Source of the DNA: Cynocephalus volans
Lineage: Eukaryota; Chordata; Mammalia; Dermoptera; Cynocephalidae
Reading direction: 5' to 3'
Assembly: GCF_027409185.1 (NCBI RefSeq)
Contig: NC_084462.1
Coordinates: forward strand, 23,597,577-23,661,576
Length of the DNA stretch: 64,000 nucleotides
The notes beneath the pieces were generated by a model. The model ran no database searches, was not told where the DNA came from, and was given only the letters and a program-made list of their open reading frames with translations. Position numbers and translations under genes: made by a program. Positions 34,379 to 46,479 of the stretch are shown piece by piece (position 1 is the stretch's first letter; each line of letters begins with the position of its first letter).

Positions 34379-34892
34379 ATACACATGTAAACAAGCAGCC
34401 ATCACATTATGCGAAAGGGCAATGACAGAAATATAGATGAGGCAAAGGCATGGTCCAAAGACAGACTGGCTAAATTTCAGGGCAGGTTGCAGGTAGTGAG
34501 GATGGGAAAAGTTTCAGGAAACTGATATTTGGGTTGTTTGGTTGAAAAATAGGACAAAAAAAAAAAAAAAAAAAAAGAAAGCATTTCAGGCAGAGGGAAC
34601 AGAATTGGCAGACCAGGAGAAGACCCTAGAGTGTAACTGGGGAGTTAGGAATTAAGGTGGAATTTTGAAGCTCAAAGTGGGAGCAGAGGGAGGCTGGGGC
34701 AGAGGGAATTGCAACAGTTCTGGGACTTTGCCCCCTTTTTATTAGAGAACATTTGCCTCTGAGTCACCAGATTATAAAGATTGGTTCTAGTTAATAATTT
34801 TTATGAGTATGGACTCGACTGTGGTTAGTCAAGGTTTTATTCTTGGAACATTAACAAGTCACTGAGGGTCATCTCTGGATTGGGCCGTACTT
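34379..34892. other. Intergenic; LINE-2-like debris with an A run
   Basis: An A run of about 21 bases near 34,556 lies inside sequence with L2-like phrases (CATTTCAGGCAGAGGGAACAG, GGCAGACCAGGAG). No gene. Confidence 0.4.
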
Positions 34893-35370
34893 TCTTCAAA
34901 GATTTTTTAATTAATCAATTTTTAATTGATGCAAAATAATTATCTGTATTTATGGAATACATGTGATATTTTGATACAATACAATTTAAAATGATCAAAT
35001 CAGGGTAATTAGGATATCCATCGCCTCAAACATTTATCATTTCTTTGTGTTGGGAACATTCCCAATATTCTCTTCCAGCTGTTTTGAAATATACAATAAA
35101 TTATTGTTAACTATAGTCACTCTACTGTGCTATTGAACACTAGAACTTATTCTTCCTATCTAACTGTATTTTTGTACCCATTAACCAAACTCTGGCTATC
35201 CCCCCTTTTTCCCTATGCTTCCCAGCCTCTGGTAACAACTATTCTTCTCTCTACTTCTAAGACAATGACATTTTTAGCTCCCACATATGAGTGAGAACAT
35301 GCGATATTTGTTTTTCTGTACCTGGCTTATTTCACTTAACATAACATCCTCCAGGCTCAGTTAATGTTTG
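34893..35370 (-). mobile_element. LINE-1 3' end, antisense (L1PB/L1MA-like)
   Basis: TTGATGCAAAATAATTATCTGT, ATCAGGGTAATTAGGATATCC, ATTGTTAACTATAGTCACTC, GAGTGAGAACATGCGATATTTG, GGCTTATTTCACTTAACAT: the reverse complement of a common L1 3' tail, in good order. Confidence 0.8.
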
Positions 35371-36784
35371 ATTAACCGTGCACACAGACAGACTAATTTT
35401 GTGCAGGGACTTAGCCAATTCAATCTTCCTGGATCATAGTTTCTGTTTCTCAATCTTGCCAAGACAAACTCAGACCAAAAGAAAGCCAGTTATTAGTCCT
35501 GGAGTCATCTCTCACACCCCAAACGGTAACTTTAATAAACATCGTAGAAAGAGGACTCCTGGTGTGCACACCAGTGCGACTTACCAACTCAAGAGCCCAT
35601 TGACTCCTTACTAATGCTGCCTTCCTTACCAGCCAAAAGGCAGGGAATCAGGGAGCTTCCCCTGGAACAAATAGATTCCAGTAGCTTCTGGGAAAGTCCC
35701 AAAAATCTCAGCCCGTGGGCCAGCCTACCATAGGCAGCTGGCACTCACGGGTGGACCCAGCCTTGCTCCCACAGCATGAATGGGTAAGCCTGGGCATGCT
35801 GCCATGGCCAATCATCCTGTCTGTGGGAAGTGGCGGGGGGCTAAGTCACCCACAACACTCAGAGCTCCTGAATTGGCTTGCCAAAATCTTACTGAACCCA
35901 AATCCGGCTGCCTGCCCCGGAACAGAAACAAATGTCAAATGTCAAAAGTCAAATGTTGGTGAAAGGGGAAGGCAGCTTTATTCAGGAATGCCAGCAATCT
36001 GAAGGAGATGTTAGGCTAACCCATGTCCAAGGCTCAGATTTACTGAGGGGTTTTTAAGGAGGAGGTTGATGGAATGGAATGTGGGAAGATTTAACTTCTT
36101 CTAAAGCTCTAGCTGGCCGCTTCTGTTGTCTTGTAGCTGGGTCTGCGATTCCTTATTGGTGCCTAAGGTCAGCTTCCAGATATCTGGCTTTGATAACTTC
36201 TTGGAACTCTGAAAGCCTCAGAGAACTGTTAGTCTTGCCAGGTACTGATTAGCTTTCAACAGCCTTATTGAAACAGCCTCGTTGTTTCTTATTTACTTAA
36301 CAGCAAGATAAGAAAGCTAGGGGATGGAAAAGAGAGAGGAAAAAAAAAACAAACTGCCTTTTAACATTTTTCCTAAAGTCCAGACAGTTTTAGGTCCCAA
36401 CATGGCTTTAGTCCTGCTCATTCTAGCAGCCTTTCCAGGCAGCTGGACTCAGATGGCACCATGGCTTGGGCCTTAGAGTGGGTGTCTAAGGGACCAGTGC
36501 TCATGCACAGAGATCCAGTGACCTTGTCCTTCAGATTCTCCAGGCACGTAAATCAACCAGCTGGGGAGTTAGGACAACTTGTTGGGTTTTCTTCCCCTAG
36601 TGGTTTCCCCCTTGTTTGTTACTTCCCAGCTCTATATCACACTTTTCAAGCAATTGAGAGAGACCTCTGTCTCCTTTAGTTTTATCTTGGAAAGAGTCTC
36701 TGCGTAAGAGAATCCTAACAGGAAATGTGTTCATAGGAGGTAAGAAGGCAGCTCTTCAGTGAGTTCCATGTTCAAACATAAGCT
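35371..36784 (-). other. Intergenic, with a possible antisense ERV LTR
   Basis: On the minus strand an AATAAA (35977-35982) followed by GCTGCCTTCCCCTTTCACC resembles an LTR R/U5 border, and the flanking sequence is GC-richer than its surroundings. No LTR termini or gene remnants could be fixed, so this is only a candidate. Confidence 0.3.
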
Positions 36785-37040
36785 ATCTTTTAAAAATTAA
36801 TTTATTTATTACTTATAGTAAAATATACATAAGATTTACCATTTTAACCACTTCCGTTTCTGATGTTACTAATTTTTTTCTTAGTCTGTCTAATTAAAGG
36901 TTTGTCAATTTTGTTGATAGTTTTGAAGAACCAACTTTTGGTTTTATTTATTTTTCTCTATTGTTTTTCTCTTCTCTATTTTATTTATCTCCACTTTAAT
37001 ATTTATTATTTCCTTCTTTCTGCTTGCTTTGGGTTTAGGG
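36785..37040 (-). mobile_element. LINE-1 fragment, antisense
   Basis: GTTTGTCAATTTTGTTGATAG, GAAGAACCAACTTTTGGTTTT, TATTATTTCCTTCTTTCTGCT: L1 ORF2 upstream region in reverse complement. Confidence 0.65.
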
Positions 37041-39454
37041 AAATCTGGATTTTCAAGGTTCTCAAACACATGTACCCAGATGTTCCCCTCTCTGCCCCCA
37101 GGTCTCAGCAATCCATTTCTTCCTTCTTAGGGCCCTGTCTTTAGTTTAAGACATTGCCAGGGCTATAAATTCAGGATTACTCTCAAAATCATGTCTTGAG
37201 GTGGATCACAAGAACAGTCTGTCCTCCAGTAGTAGATTACGATCTCTTTAGGCACTACTGTGGAGGCCTTCTAGCCCTCATGGTGAAAACACCATGCCTT
37301 GATTTGATAGTTGGCTGACCTGAGCTTGTCATTTTCTTCCTTCAGCACATTGATGGCAATTAACAACAATCAACTAATTTCACAGACCTTATAGTTACTC
37401 TTGACCTGATAGTTCTCTAAATACCACGTAAGATAGTGCATTCTCTCCCATTCATATCCCATCCTCATTCACCACCAATGACAGCCTCAGTAATTGTGAT
37501 GCTACTGCATTTTGGGGGTTATCATCACCCCACCTACCACTAGTAATGGGATCTTTCTTGCCACTTGTCTGGAGAGGGATTTGATTCCAGAATCACACCC
37601 TGAGAGTCTATCTCCAACACCAACTGTCTTAGTTTGAATTCTCCCCAGTAGCTGATTTTGATACGAGGATTCAAGTACAAGTAGTACAACTGGGAGACCA
37701 TTTCAGAAAAACAAACCAATAGGGGAGTGAGAAAATGAGACAGAAAAGGAAGATGTCTCCATATATGTATTATTAAGCTTGTTATCGTTGTTGGTAAGTG
37801 AAATTTAATTACACTGGAGAAATTAGAAGTCAGTGTAGAATATGTGCCTCAAAATGATCACACTTTGAGAGGCAGGAAAATGTGGGGTACGTACCCACAG
37901 ACCCTGTCAGCCTTGGTCAATGGTTGCTTCTGAAGGGCATTAATTATCTGTCTCTACGGGTCTGCCATGCTCTGACAGAAGAGGATCCAGAACTAGAGAA
38001 AGATCTCAGGTGTTTAGAAATCTAGCTGGCTCAACTACAATGGTAAGTTTTGAGGGATGTTAATAGCTCTGCTGCAGTGAAGAAAATTCTAATGTACATT
38101 ATTAAGATGTGTAATAAAGGGCAAAGTGCAGTAAAAACATGCAGAGAATGAGGGAGGTCCGTTACATGGGAGGACTATCTTTTGAGAAGTATAATAACTG
38201 TGTCCTCTTCCAGGCAGAGGAAGGGGGAAAGGTTTTATCTGACAACTCTCATCTGGCATCAGTCAAGATTCATTTTATTGGAAATCAACTTCCCTATACT
38301 TCTAGGTTTTACACACACAGGGTGAAGAACTGTCATAGCATCTTATACCTCAGTGTCAACAGGGAAGCCCAGGGCAGGAAGTGAGAAACTTTGCATGCAG
38401 TCTTGGGAAACTGTGCTGTTAGGTTGCACTTCTGTAAACTTGTCAAAGCTCATGTAAAGTCAGTCATCACAGGAGTGGCTTGATGGAACAAGTGAGAAAG
38501 TCTCCAGGAACATATGAGACTGAATGGACCCGAAATGCCAAACGTGATGTGTCTACCACAGGATCCTCCTGAGACCAGTCCACACACTCTTGGAAACTTT
38601 TTTGTCAATAATACCATAAACTTATCCTAAGTCTCCGATCATTTGGGTAAATGACTTGTTGCATGCCTTCACGTCTTCAGAGGCCGTTTCTCTTTCAGAC
38701 GAGGTGGATAATGAGTTGTGCTCTCACAGCTTTTCCCAGTAAGACTAGATTCCCTCTCGCTGTGCTAGAGGGCTCACCTCGAGAAGAGATAAAACACTGC
38801 ATTATTTATATTTGGCAGATGCAAGCACTCCATGAATAACCATCTATAAACTTGGCTTTGATTGTTTCATGCCCAAAGAATCTGATAGCATTCCTGACAA
38901 GACTGTGGTTTTGTGTGTTGAGAGAAAGAGAGGTAGCAGAGGAAACACTACCTGTATCTAACTGAGATTTTGAGCTGGCTGTTTATGCAACAATCCTGTG
39001 TCTTCAGAAACAAGCCAAGCACAGTTTCTGTAAAAATTAATTCTACTTGATGTTGGAGTATTAGAAAATCCAGCCTTAAGGCTAGGTAGGTTAGATAACA
39101 CCCAACTCATGAAGAGTGGTTTATCTTATATAGATGCAAAAAGGCCATTTTTCATTTCTCAAAAGCAACATACTTGTTAGTAAGGGCGTAACTTTTCCTT
39201 CAAACCTGAAGTGTTATTCTCCTGAGGATGCCCCTGGGTATTCATGCCTTTTTTTTTTTTAATTAGCAGGGGAAACAAGATTTAGAAATTTGTCTTTCAC
39301 TTTGGCATTCTTTGGACTGCTAGGCCCCAGGAAAGTTCACTGAGATGTCAGGACTCTGCATATACTGTATCATTCTTTTTTATATTTTCCCCCTCTTTGA
39401 ATTAAGTATTATTAATACCATGTGGGATAGTAAAATGATCTAGGTCCCTTTATT
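37041..39454. other. Intergenic, nothing recognised
   Basis: 2.4 kb without a gene-like reading frame. About 37,625-37,760 (CTTAGTTTGAATTCTCCCCAG..GATTCAAGTACAAGTAG) looks like an old antisense LTR-type repeat, but I cannot name it. Confidence 0.5.
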
Positions 39455-40760
39455 AATTCTTGCAACAAATAGTTATTGATTCCTTATTCTGTGTCAGGCT
39501 CTTTCCCTGGCACTGGTGAGACAACAGTGAAGAAAACAATGTCCTTGTCCTCACAGAGCTCACATGCTAGTCAAATAGACAATAACCATACCATACATCA
39601 TGCAGTGTCAGGTAAGAACATGATAATTAGTATTATAAAAAATAAAGTAAAAGAAGGGGACAGAGAATAAGAAGGGCTACTGTAGACAGGATAGTCAGGG
39701 AAGCATGTTTTGGCAAGTTTACATTTTGAGGAGAGATCAAAAGGAAACAAGAGTGTCTGGTACTTCCAAGCCTTAGAGAACAATGTGTGCCAAGGTCAAG
39801 TGGAAGCTGGTATATTCAAGAAACAGCAAGGAGACTACTGTGACAGTCACACAGTAAGCACAGGGTTGGAAAGGAAATGGGAGAGGCGGCCAGGGCCCAG
39901 GTCGTATAGGGACTTTCAGGCTCAGAGAGGTACTTTGGATTTTATCTAAGTGTGATATAGGGAGATTTTGAAGTGTGTTAAGTAGCAGAATGAAATGATA
40001 TATGCTTTGAAAGGATTGTTCTAGCTGCAGCATGGAGGATAAGAGCAGGAAGAGGGATACCAGTCAGGAGCCTATTGCAGTAGTTCAAGAGAGTGTGACA
40101 GTGAGATGGTGCTGCACAGTCCTTGTCTTAGTCAGCCAGGCCGTTATAACAGAAATGCCATAGACTGGGTGGCATGAACAGCAAACATTTATTTCTCACA
40201 GTTCTGAAGGCTAAGTTCAAGATTAAGGCAAGGGCAGATTCGGTGTCTAGTGAGGGCCCACTTCCTGGTTCACAAATAGCCGTGTGTCCTCACTGTGTCC
40301 TCACATGGCAGAAGGGACAAGAGAGCTCTCTAGGGCCTCTTTTACAAGGGCATTAATCCCATATAAGTTTCCACCCTCTTGACCTAATCACCTCCTAAAA
40401 GCCCCACCTCCTAATACCATCACATTGGGAGTTAGGATTTCAACAAATGTCAGGAGTTAGGAAGAGACACAAACATTCAGTCCAAAACAGTAATATTTTG
40501 AGTATATTTTGAAACTAACACCAACAGGAAGTGGAGTATGAGAGAAAAAGGTGCCAATGACACCAAGGCATTTGACCTAACCATGGGGCCAATTTTGGTA
40601 CCATCCCACTTTACTGGGATAGGAAATACCAGAAGGGACAAGGATGTTTGGGACTGGGCTTGGTTTTGGACATGTTAAGTTGGATTTGTTTATTAGACAG
40701 TTGAGTGGAAATGTAGAGTTGGAAGTTTGATAGGTGAGTCAAAGGAAAGTTAAGAATGAA
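39455..40760 (+). mobile_element. LINE-2-like sequence, interrupted by a MaLR LTR
   Basis: GTGTCAGGCTCTTTCCCTGG, CCTTGTCCTCACAGAGCTCAC, GAAAGGATTGTTCTAGCTGC and GGAGCCTATTGCAGTAGTTC are phrases of an ancient mammalian LINE-type repeat. The run continues after 40,490 (GGACTGGGCTTGGTTTTGG). Highly diverged; the family is from recall. Confidence 0.5.
40124..40489 (-). mobile_element. MaLR (MLT1/MST-like) LTR, antisense
   Basis: TGTCTTAGTCAGCCAGGCCG..CATAGACTGGGTGGCATGAA..CAGATTCGGTGTCTAGTGAGG..TAATCACCTCCTAAAAGCCC..CATTCAGTCCAAAACA. 366 bp with TG..CA ends, inserted in the LINE-2-like run. A flanking duplication is not clear (GTCCT versus GTAAT). Confidence 0.8.
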
Positions 40761-42593
40761 ATTATAAATTAAAAAATAACATGACCATAGAAGATTACTT
40801 GGGAAATGAATGAAAATAGGGAAGGGGTCTGAGGACTAAACTTGGGGTAATCAAACATTAAAGCAGTTAAAATGACGAGAAGATTCAAGCAAAGGAAATT
40901 GAAAATGAAGGACCAATAAATTGGAGTTAAACTGACTGTAGTGTCCGGTGAAAAGTATTTCAGAAAGGAAGGCATAATCAACTTTCTCAAACAAAGGCTG
41001 TCAGGTGAACTAAAAACCAGCCATTAGGTGCGACAAGGTTGGAAGCCACTTGTGACATGGATGTGAATGGTTTGAATAGAGTGGTGATGATAAAAGCCAA
41101 CCAAAGTGAGCTCAGGAGAGAGCAAGAGCAGCAAACGTGGAGATATCACGTAAAGAAAACTGTTTCAAGGATTTTTTTCTGTAGAACTGTACAGGCTTTG
41201 CAGGGTTAAGGGGAAGTTTCTTTCTAAGATGAGAGCTATAAAAACATATCTGTGGGTTGATGGTATTGACCAAGTAGAGTGGAAAAAATTAACAGTGCAG
41301 GGGAGAGAAAGAATACCTTTCAAGAGCAAGATCCTCAAGGTCTGGTGCACAAGTGGAGAGGATGGCCTTAGAGAAGAAATCCCTTTGGATCAGATGGTTA
41401 TGATTACAGCATTAGTCCTTCTGCATACTGTTAACCCAAGTAATCTTGTTCCCACTGGGTAAATTCTACCAGTGGCTCCTGCTTGGACTTGTTCTGTGGG
41501 GGTACAATTTGGCAGTAGGTGGATATGGGGGTAATAGTCTCCAAATTGGCTTCTTTAGTTCTCCTACTTATTCTGCTATCTTTCCAACATCCCATCTATA
41601 AAATTATTTTTCTGCTTATATCATTCAGAGTCCATTTCCATTGCTTGGAACTAACGTTTACTATACAGAATCTCAGCCCTACTTTTCTCATTAAAGATAG
41701 GAGATTACTGAGGCCTAGAAACATTGAGTAACTTACCATGTATCACACTGTCAGCAGGTGACAGACTTTGTTCCAAATCATTCTGATTACAAATCACAAG
41801 GCTAGAAACCCTCAGAACACAGAAAGGTATTTCCAGCCTGCAAAATAATAAAACTTAATATCCCTACTTGACATGGCAGGTCCAATATAGACCAAAGAAA
41901 GGCACAAGTACATGTTTAAAAATTGTTAAGTTTCACAAGGGCAAATTCCAAACACCTTGTTTAACACTTGGATCAGAGTAGGCACTCGATAAATACTTGT
42001 TAAATATAATGCATATTACAAGAATTATGTATACGTATTATTATTATGCATGTATACAAAATATTTTATTCCTTCCTTTCTGAATTCTTACATACTGTGA
42101 TTCAAAGAACTCTACTAGTCTATGAATATTACTTTTATATCATCCATCATTCCTTTCAAAGCAGGCTTCACCTACCCTTTGTTTCCTATGCTTCCAATAT
42201 TAAGCAACACATTCCAATTTTACATTCCATAAATACTCTCTGGTGGCATGCTTTATATATATTTTTGTTAATGAAAATAATAGTGGAAAAGAGCCTTGAT
42301 GCCTTTATCTTACTATCTTCTTTTCACAGTGTCACTGGCCTTTATATGTCTCCTTTTAAAGGAATTTTTAAAAGTTTTTGCCCAATTCTCTTAAGGCTTA
42401 CTGAAATGTACTCCATGGTGCTTGGATGCCTGATACCAAGTTAGAAGAGTGGAATTGTGTATTAACCACATCATTCTTGCAATAGTCAAGGAGCATGAGA
42501 GATCTAATCCCTGAAAAATCTTAGAGGTTTATGCAGACCAATTTAAGGAGGCTATCCCATTCCACTCTATACTTGGGGCAACTATAATCACAG
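40761..42593. other. Intergenic, nothing recognised
   Basis: 1.8 kb upstream (plus-strand sense) of the olfactory receptor relic, on its 3' side. A 132-codon open frame at 42046-42444 is hydrophobic but has no recognisable family motif and is AT-rich; treated as chance. Confidence 0.55.
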
Positions 42594-43516
42594 TCATTGG
42601 GTGATAATATCTCTCCTTAGCACTCTCCTCAGAGCCTTAGCTACATCCTTATTCCTGAGAGATTAATCAGAGGATTCAGTGTGGGAGTAATGATGCTATT
42701 GAACACAGAACCAGCTTTGTCTTGAAATGGAGTGTGCTGGGACCTGGGCCTCATGTATGAGAAGATGCAGGCACCAAAGCAGAGGGACACCACAGTGAGG
42801 TGAGAGCTACAAGTGGCAAAGGCATTTCTCTTGCTCCCATCTGAACACATCTGAATGACTGTGGAGGATAAAGACATAGGATGTAGAAACCAGGAAGATA
42901 GAGAGGAGGAGAAGAAGGATTCTGCTGATGTATACCGTGGTCTCATAAACTCTGATGTCACCACAGACCAACTTCACAACAGCTGGAAACTCACAGTGGA
43001 AGTGGTGGATTTTCTGAGGCCCACAGAATGGGAAGTGCATCAAGATCAAGGTGTGAATTAGGGAGTTCATGGATGCCCCCGACCATGACATGACAACCAT
43101 CATCATTCCCACCTTTCTGTTCATGAGCACAGTATAATGCAGTGGATGACAGAGGGCAACATAGTGGTCGTAGGACATGAGAGCTAGGAGGAGACACTCA
43201 ACACCACCCGGAGACAAACAGAGGAAGTGCTGGGTTGCACAGCCTATGAAGGAGATGGACATCTTGCCAGATAGGTAGTTGGTATGGTTGTGGAGACATG
43301 CATCAGGTCCATGAGGGAGAGCTGGCTGAGCAGGAAGTACATTGGCGTATGGAGCCAGGGATCAGCACAGATGAGGAGAATGGTGAGGGTATTGTCACTG
43401 GCTGCAATAAGGAAGACCACTAAGGTTGAGGAGAAAAGGAAGAGGTGGGTGAGGGAGTCATCAAAGAGCCCCTCAAGGATGAAGTCTGCCAGGGAGGTCT
43501 GATCCCTCTGCCACAT
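42594..43516 (-). pseudogene. OR2AE1: Olfactory receptor 2AE1 pseudogene
   Basis: A single-exon class II odorant GPCR, now broken. From ATG at 43516 the minus strand encodes MWQRDQTSLADFILEG, TM2 LHTPMYFLLSQLSLMDL, the TM3 end MSYDHYVALCHP (usual DRY here DHY), EFPAVVKLVCGD in EC2, TM6 SHLTVVSLCFGACIFSY and TM7 PTLNPLI. Homology is complete but spread over different frames. Breaks are near 43,280-43,287 (small deletion after the TM2-TM3 loop), near 42,858-42,861 (about 2 nt lost after TM5) and near 42,660 (about 1 nt lost in TM7). The last aligned frame stops at 42594-42596, a little short of the human C-terminus. Closest match from recall is human OR2AE1, which neighbours the CYP3A cluster. 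It can no longer make a seven-TM receptor. Confidence 0.88.
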
Positions 43517-43624
43517 CTCCCCTTTCTCAGTCCGTGGGGAAACAGGGAGTGGAGGTGAAGTGTGACACCAGAAATACTGGGGTCTAGCATGCCTGACAAA
43601 AAGCAACTTTTGATTAAAATAAAT
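43517..43624. other. Short 5' flank of the OR relic
   Basis: About 100 bp between the OR start codon and the LINE-1; no promoter element recognised. Confidence 0.5.
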
Positions 43625-44650
43625 AAATAAATAAACCTGGAGGGCTAACATTATCTGACTTCAAATTATACTACAAAGCTATAGTAACCAAAACAGCATG
43701 GTACTGGCATAAAAATAGACAGACCAATGGAACAGAATAGAGAACCCAGAAATCAACCCACACGCTTACAGTCAACTGATCTTTGACAAAGGCACCAAGA
43801 ATACACATTGGAGGGAAGATTGCCTCTTCAATAAATGGTGCTGGGACAACTGGACATCCATATACAGAAGAATGTAACTAGACCTGTACCTCTCACCATA
43901 TGCCAAAATCAACTCAAAATGGGTTAAAGATTTATATGTAAGACCCCAAACCAAAAAAACTACTAAAAGAAAACATAAGAGAAACACTTCAGGAAGTAGG
44001 GCTGGGCAAAGACTTTGTGAATAAGACCCCAAAAGCACAAGGAACAAAAGAAAAAATAAACAAATGGCATTATATCAAACTAAAAAGCTTCTGCACAGCA
44101 AAAGAAACAATCAACAGACTGAAAAGACAGCCTTCAGAATGCAAGAAAATATTTGCAAACTGTACATCTGACAAAGGATTAATATCCAGAATTTATAAGG
44201 AACTCAAACAGTAAAAAAACCCCTAATAATCCAATTAAAAATGGGCAAAGGAGCTGAATAGACATTTTTCAAAGAAAGACATACAAATGCCCAACAAATA
44301 CATGAAAAAATGCTCAGCATCACCAATCATCAGGAAAATGCAAATCAAAACCAGGGAAAGAGAGAAAGAAAGACAGAAAGAAAGAAAAAGAAAGAAAAGA
44401 ACACAATAATAGGTTGAACTCGCAGAAGGAGAGAACAAATCTGTGTTTACTAGAGGTGGGTGGGGAAGAGGGAGAGAAGGACTGGGAAGATATTGGGTAA
44501 GGGGCACAAAGAATAATTACGATCTGTAATAATGAATATGCTAATAATATTCACTGAATCATCATCACATGTTGTACACAGGTGATGGTAGTCAATGCTG
44601 TACCCTAAAAATACATATAATTAATTATGCTTCAATAAAAAATATATATA
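43625..44650 (+). mobile_element. LINE-1, 5'-truncated and internally deleted
   Basis: Sense ORF2 C-terminal region (ACAGCATGGTACTGGCATAA, AATAAATGGTGCTGGGACAA, GCTTCTGCACAGCAAAAGAA, CATCAGGAAAATGCAAATCA). It breaks off at about 44,355 into a GA-rich tract and then the L1 3'UTR (ACACAATAATAGGTTGAACT..GGAGAGAACAAATC), ending ATTATGCTTCAATAAAAAA. Inserted about 110 bp upstream of the OR start codon. Confidence 0.82.
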
Positions 44651-44925
44651 AAAAGAAAGAATTTGTGAAGAAAATTTTTTTCTATTTCTAATTATTTAAC
44701 AACTCTAATTATTGAAACAACCTTTTTTTAAGAGAGAACTTAAAATCTGTTTTCCAAACATGATCACTCTAAAATTCCAGATATCTAGACTCTGTTAAGT
44801 GCTGACTCTTCTCATTAAGGAATCTATACATATATACACATATATGTACATATAAGTATATGTATACATATATATGTTTTGTGTGTGTATGTTTTGGGGT
44901 GACTATTTGTCTTGGTTATTTTATT

Positions 44926-45022
44926 TTATTTTTTTTGGCAGCTGGCTGGTATAGAGATCAAAGTCTTGACCTTGATGTTACAAGGCTGCACTCTAACCAA
45001 ATGACCCAACCAGTCAGCCAGC
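44926..45022 (-). mobile_element. Monomeric tRNA-Ile-like SINE (CYN-type), antisense
   Basis: The minus strand starts GCTGGCTGACTGGTTGGGTC, has ..TTGGTTAGAGTGCAGCC.. and ends CCAGCCAGCTGCC plus an A run. Imperfect flanking repeats CTTGGTTATTTTAT and CTTGCTTATTTTGT suggest a diverged target duplication. Confidence 0.75.
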
Positions 45023-46479
45023 ATTCTTGCTTATTTTGTAAGTGGGGGTATAACCAGAGAAACTGAACCACCAAGAGATTTCTACATATACACATACACG
45101 TCCTGAGTTTGGTTACAGAAGTTTGGTCTTATACAATTGTGGAAACTGGTTAAGCAGTCTGTGTAAGGTTGTCTCCTTTGTGTCTGATGCTGAAACTTGA
45201 AATTTATGGAGCAAGTAGTCAGGAAGGAAAGATGGAGACAAAGAGAGGAAGATCAAGGGCAGGCCGGAACCAAAGCAGGAGCTGTAATCCCATAAGGACA
45301 GACTGAAACCCACATCGGTTTACGTTGCCTCTGGAATTGGTGGTGTGGGTATCTGGCAGAAGCTGGGGCCCTTCTCAATGGAGCAGCACACACACACCTG
45401 GCCCAGAAGTCAGAGAAGCTGAAAGGAGGATCCAGGGTAAGGCAGAGCAATTGCAGGCCCTGCTGCTGCTTCACACCAACGAGGTGAGTCAGCAGATCAG
45501 CCACGACGCGTGTATACTGCAAAATGGTTCTGTTCTGCCCTCTGAGTCTCCCAAGAATCTTCCTTGTGGCCCACCTGAACCAGAAACACACAAAAAATGG
45601 GAATTCTGAGAAATGTAGGTTATCCTAGCCAGGTTGACACATCACAAAGCCACCAGAGTCCATCTTCTGTCAGTCTGGCACATTTCCACATATCCTTAAA
45701 TCCTGCTTAGCTTCCAAATAAATACAAAGAAATCAACTGTCTGACATGATACAACCATTCTTCATACAACCAAATACACAGTAACCCTTTCCGCAGAAGA
45801 AAATACAAAGTTTTTGTCTTTTTTTTTTGTTTTTGGGTGACTTTTATTCTTCTCTTAACTGATTTGTATGTCCCATTTTACATCCTGGGACTAAAAGCTA
45901 AAATATGTGGTTAATATATATACAAAACATTCTTATAAAAACAAGGAAGCAATATTCATTACTACTATCCACAGACTGGATCATCCTGTCTAAGTGCTAA
46001 CCCATTCTTTGGATGTCGGCCCCCTTTTCCCAGTCACTCCTGTCATTTCCTGATGGACCCATGAACAAAGCAGCCATGGCAGCAGAGATAAAGGTTAAGC
46101 ATACACTCAGCAACATGGACTTTCTCTCACCAAGACCAATCTGTCTACAGCCACTGCTGAGTGCCTACTCTGCCAACAGCCGAGATGAACACTGAGTCCC
46201 CTATAGGGTACCATTCCCTGGGGTGATCATGGCGTGGTCCATGCCATGGCAGGATTCTAAAGGAGTAAGCTTGGGCCGCCCTCTCCAAGTTGGCAACGCC
46301 GCCGGAGGGAGAGCTGTCGGCAAGGCTACGAGCACTTGCTGCAACCGGAAGGGCTGCCTGCCTCGGCTTCGTGGTACTGCTTTTACTCTCTCTTTCGATA
46401 TTTTGGTTAGCATGGTAGTTCTCCGAATTCCCAAAAGATTATAAAAATAACACAAATAATTATGTGGTCATTGAACTAA
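45023..46479. other. Intergenic, repeat-like but unnamed
   Basis: About 45,100-45,450 has the texture of an old LTR/DNA-transposon repeat. About 45,620-45,830 shares phrases with 48,890-49,060 (GTTGACACAT.ACAA.GCCACCA and ACAACCAAA..CACAG.TAACC). No gene recognised. Confidence 0.4.

Noticed and set aside
42046..42444. 132-codon hydrophobic plus frame
   Set aside because: AT-rich chance frame; no receptor or transporter motif and no similarity to the nearby OR sequence.
42855..43502. Plus-strand open frames at 42855-43061 and 43284-43502
   Set aside because: Antisense shadows of the OR2AE1 relic, whose family motifs are on the minus strand.
45253..45609. Overlapping 112- and 94-codon frames, considered as a TRIM4 or other neighbouring gene exon
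   Set aside because: No SPRY, RING or B-box residues; the sequence has repeat-like texture.
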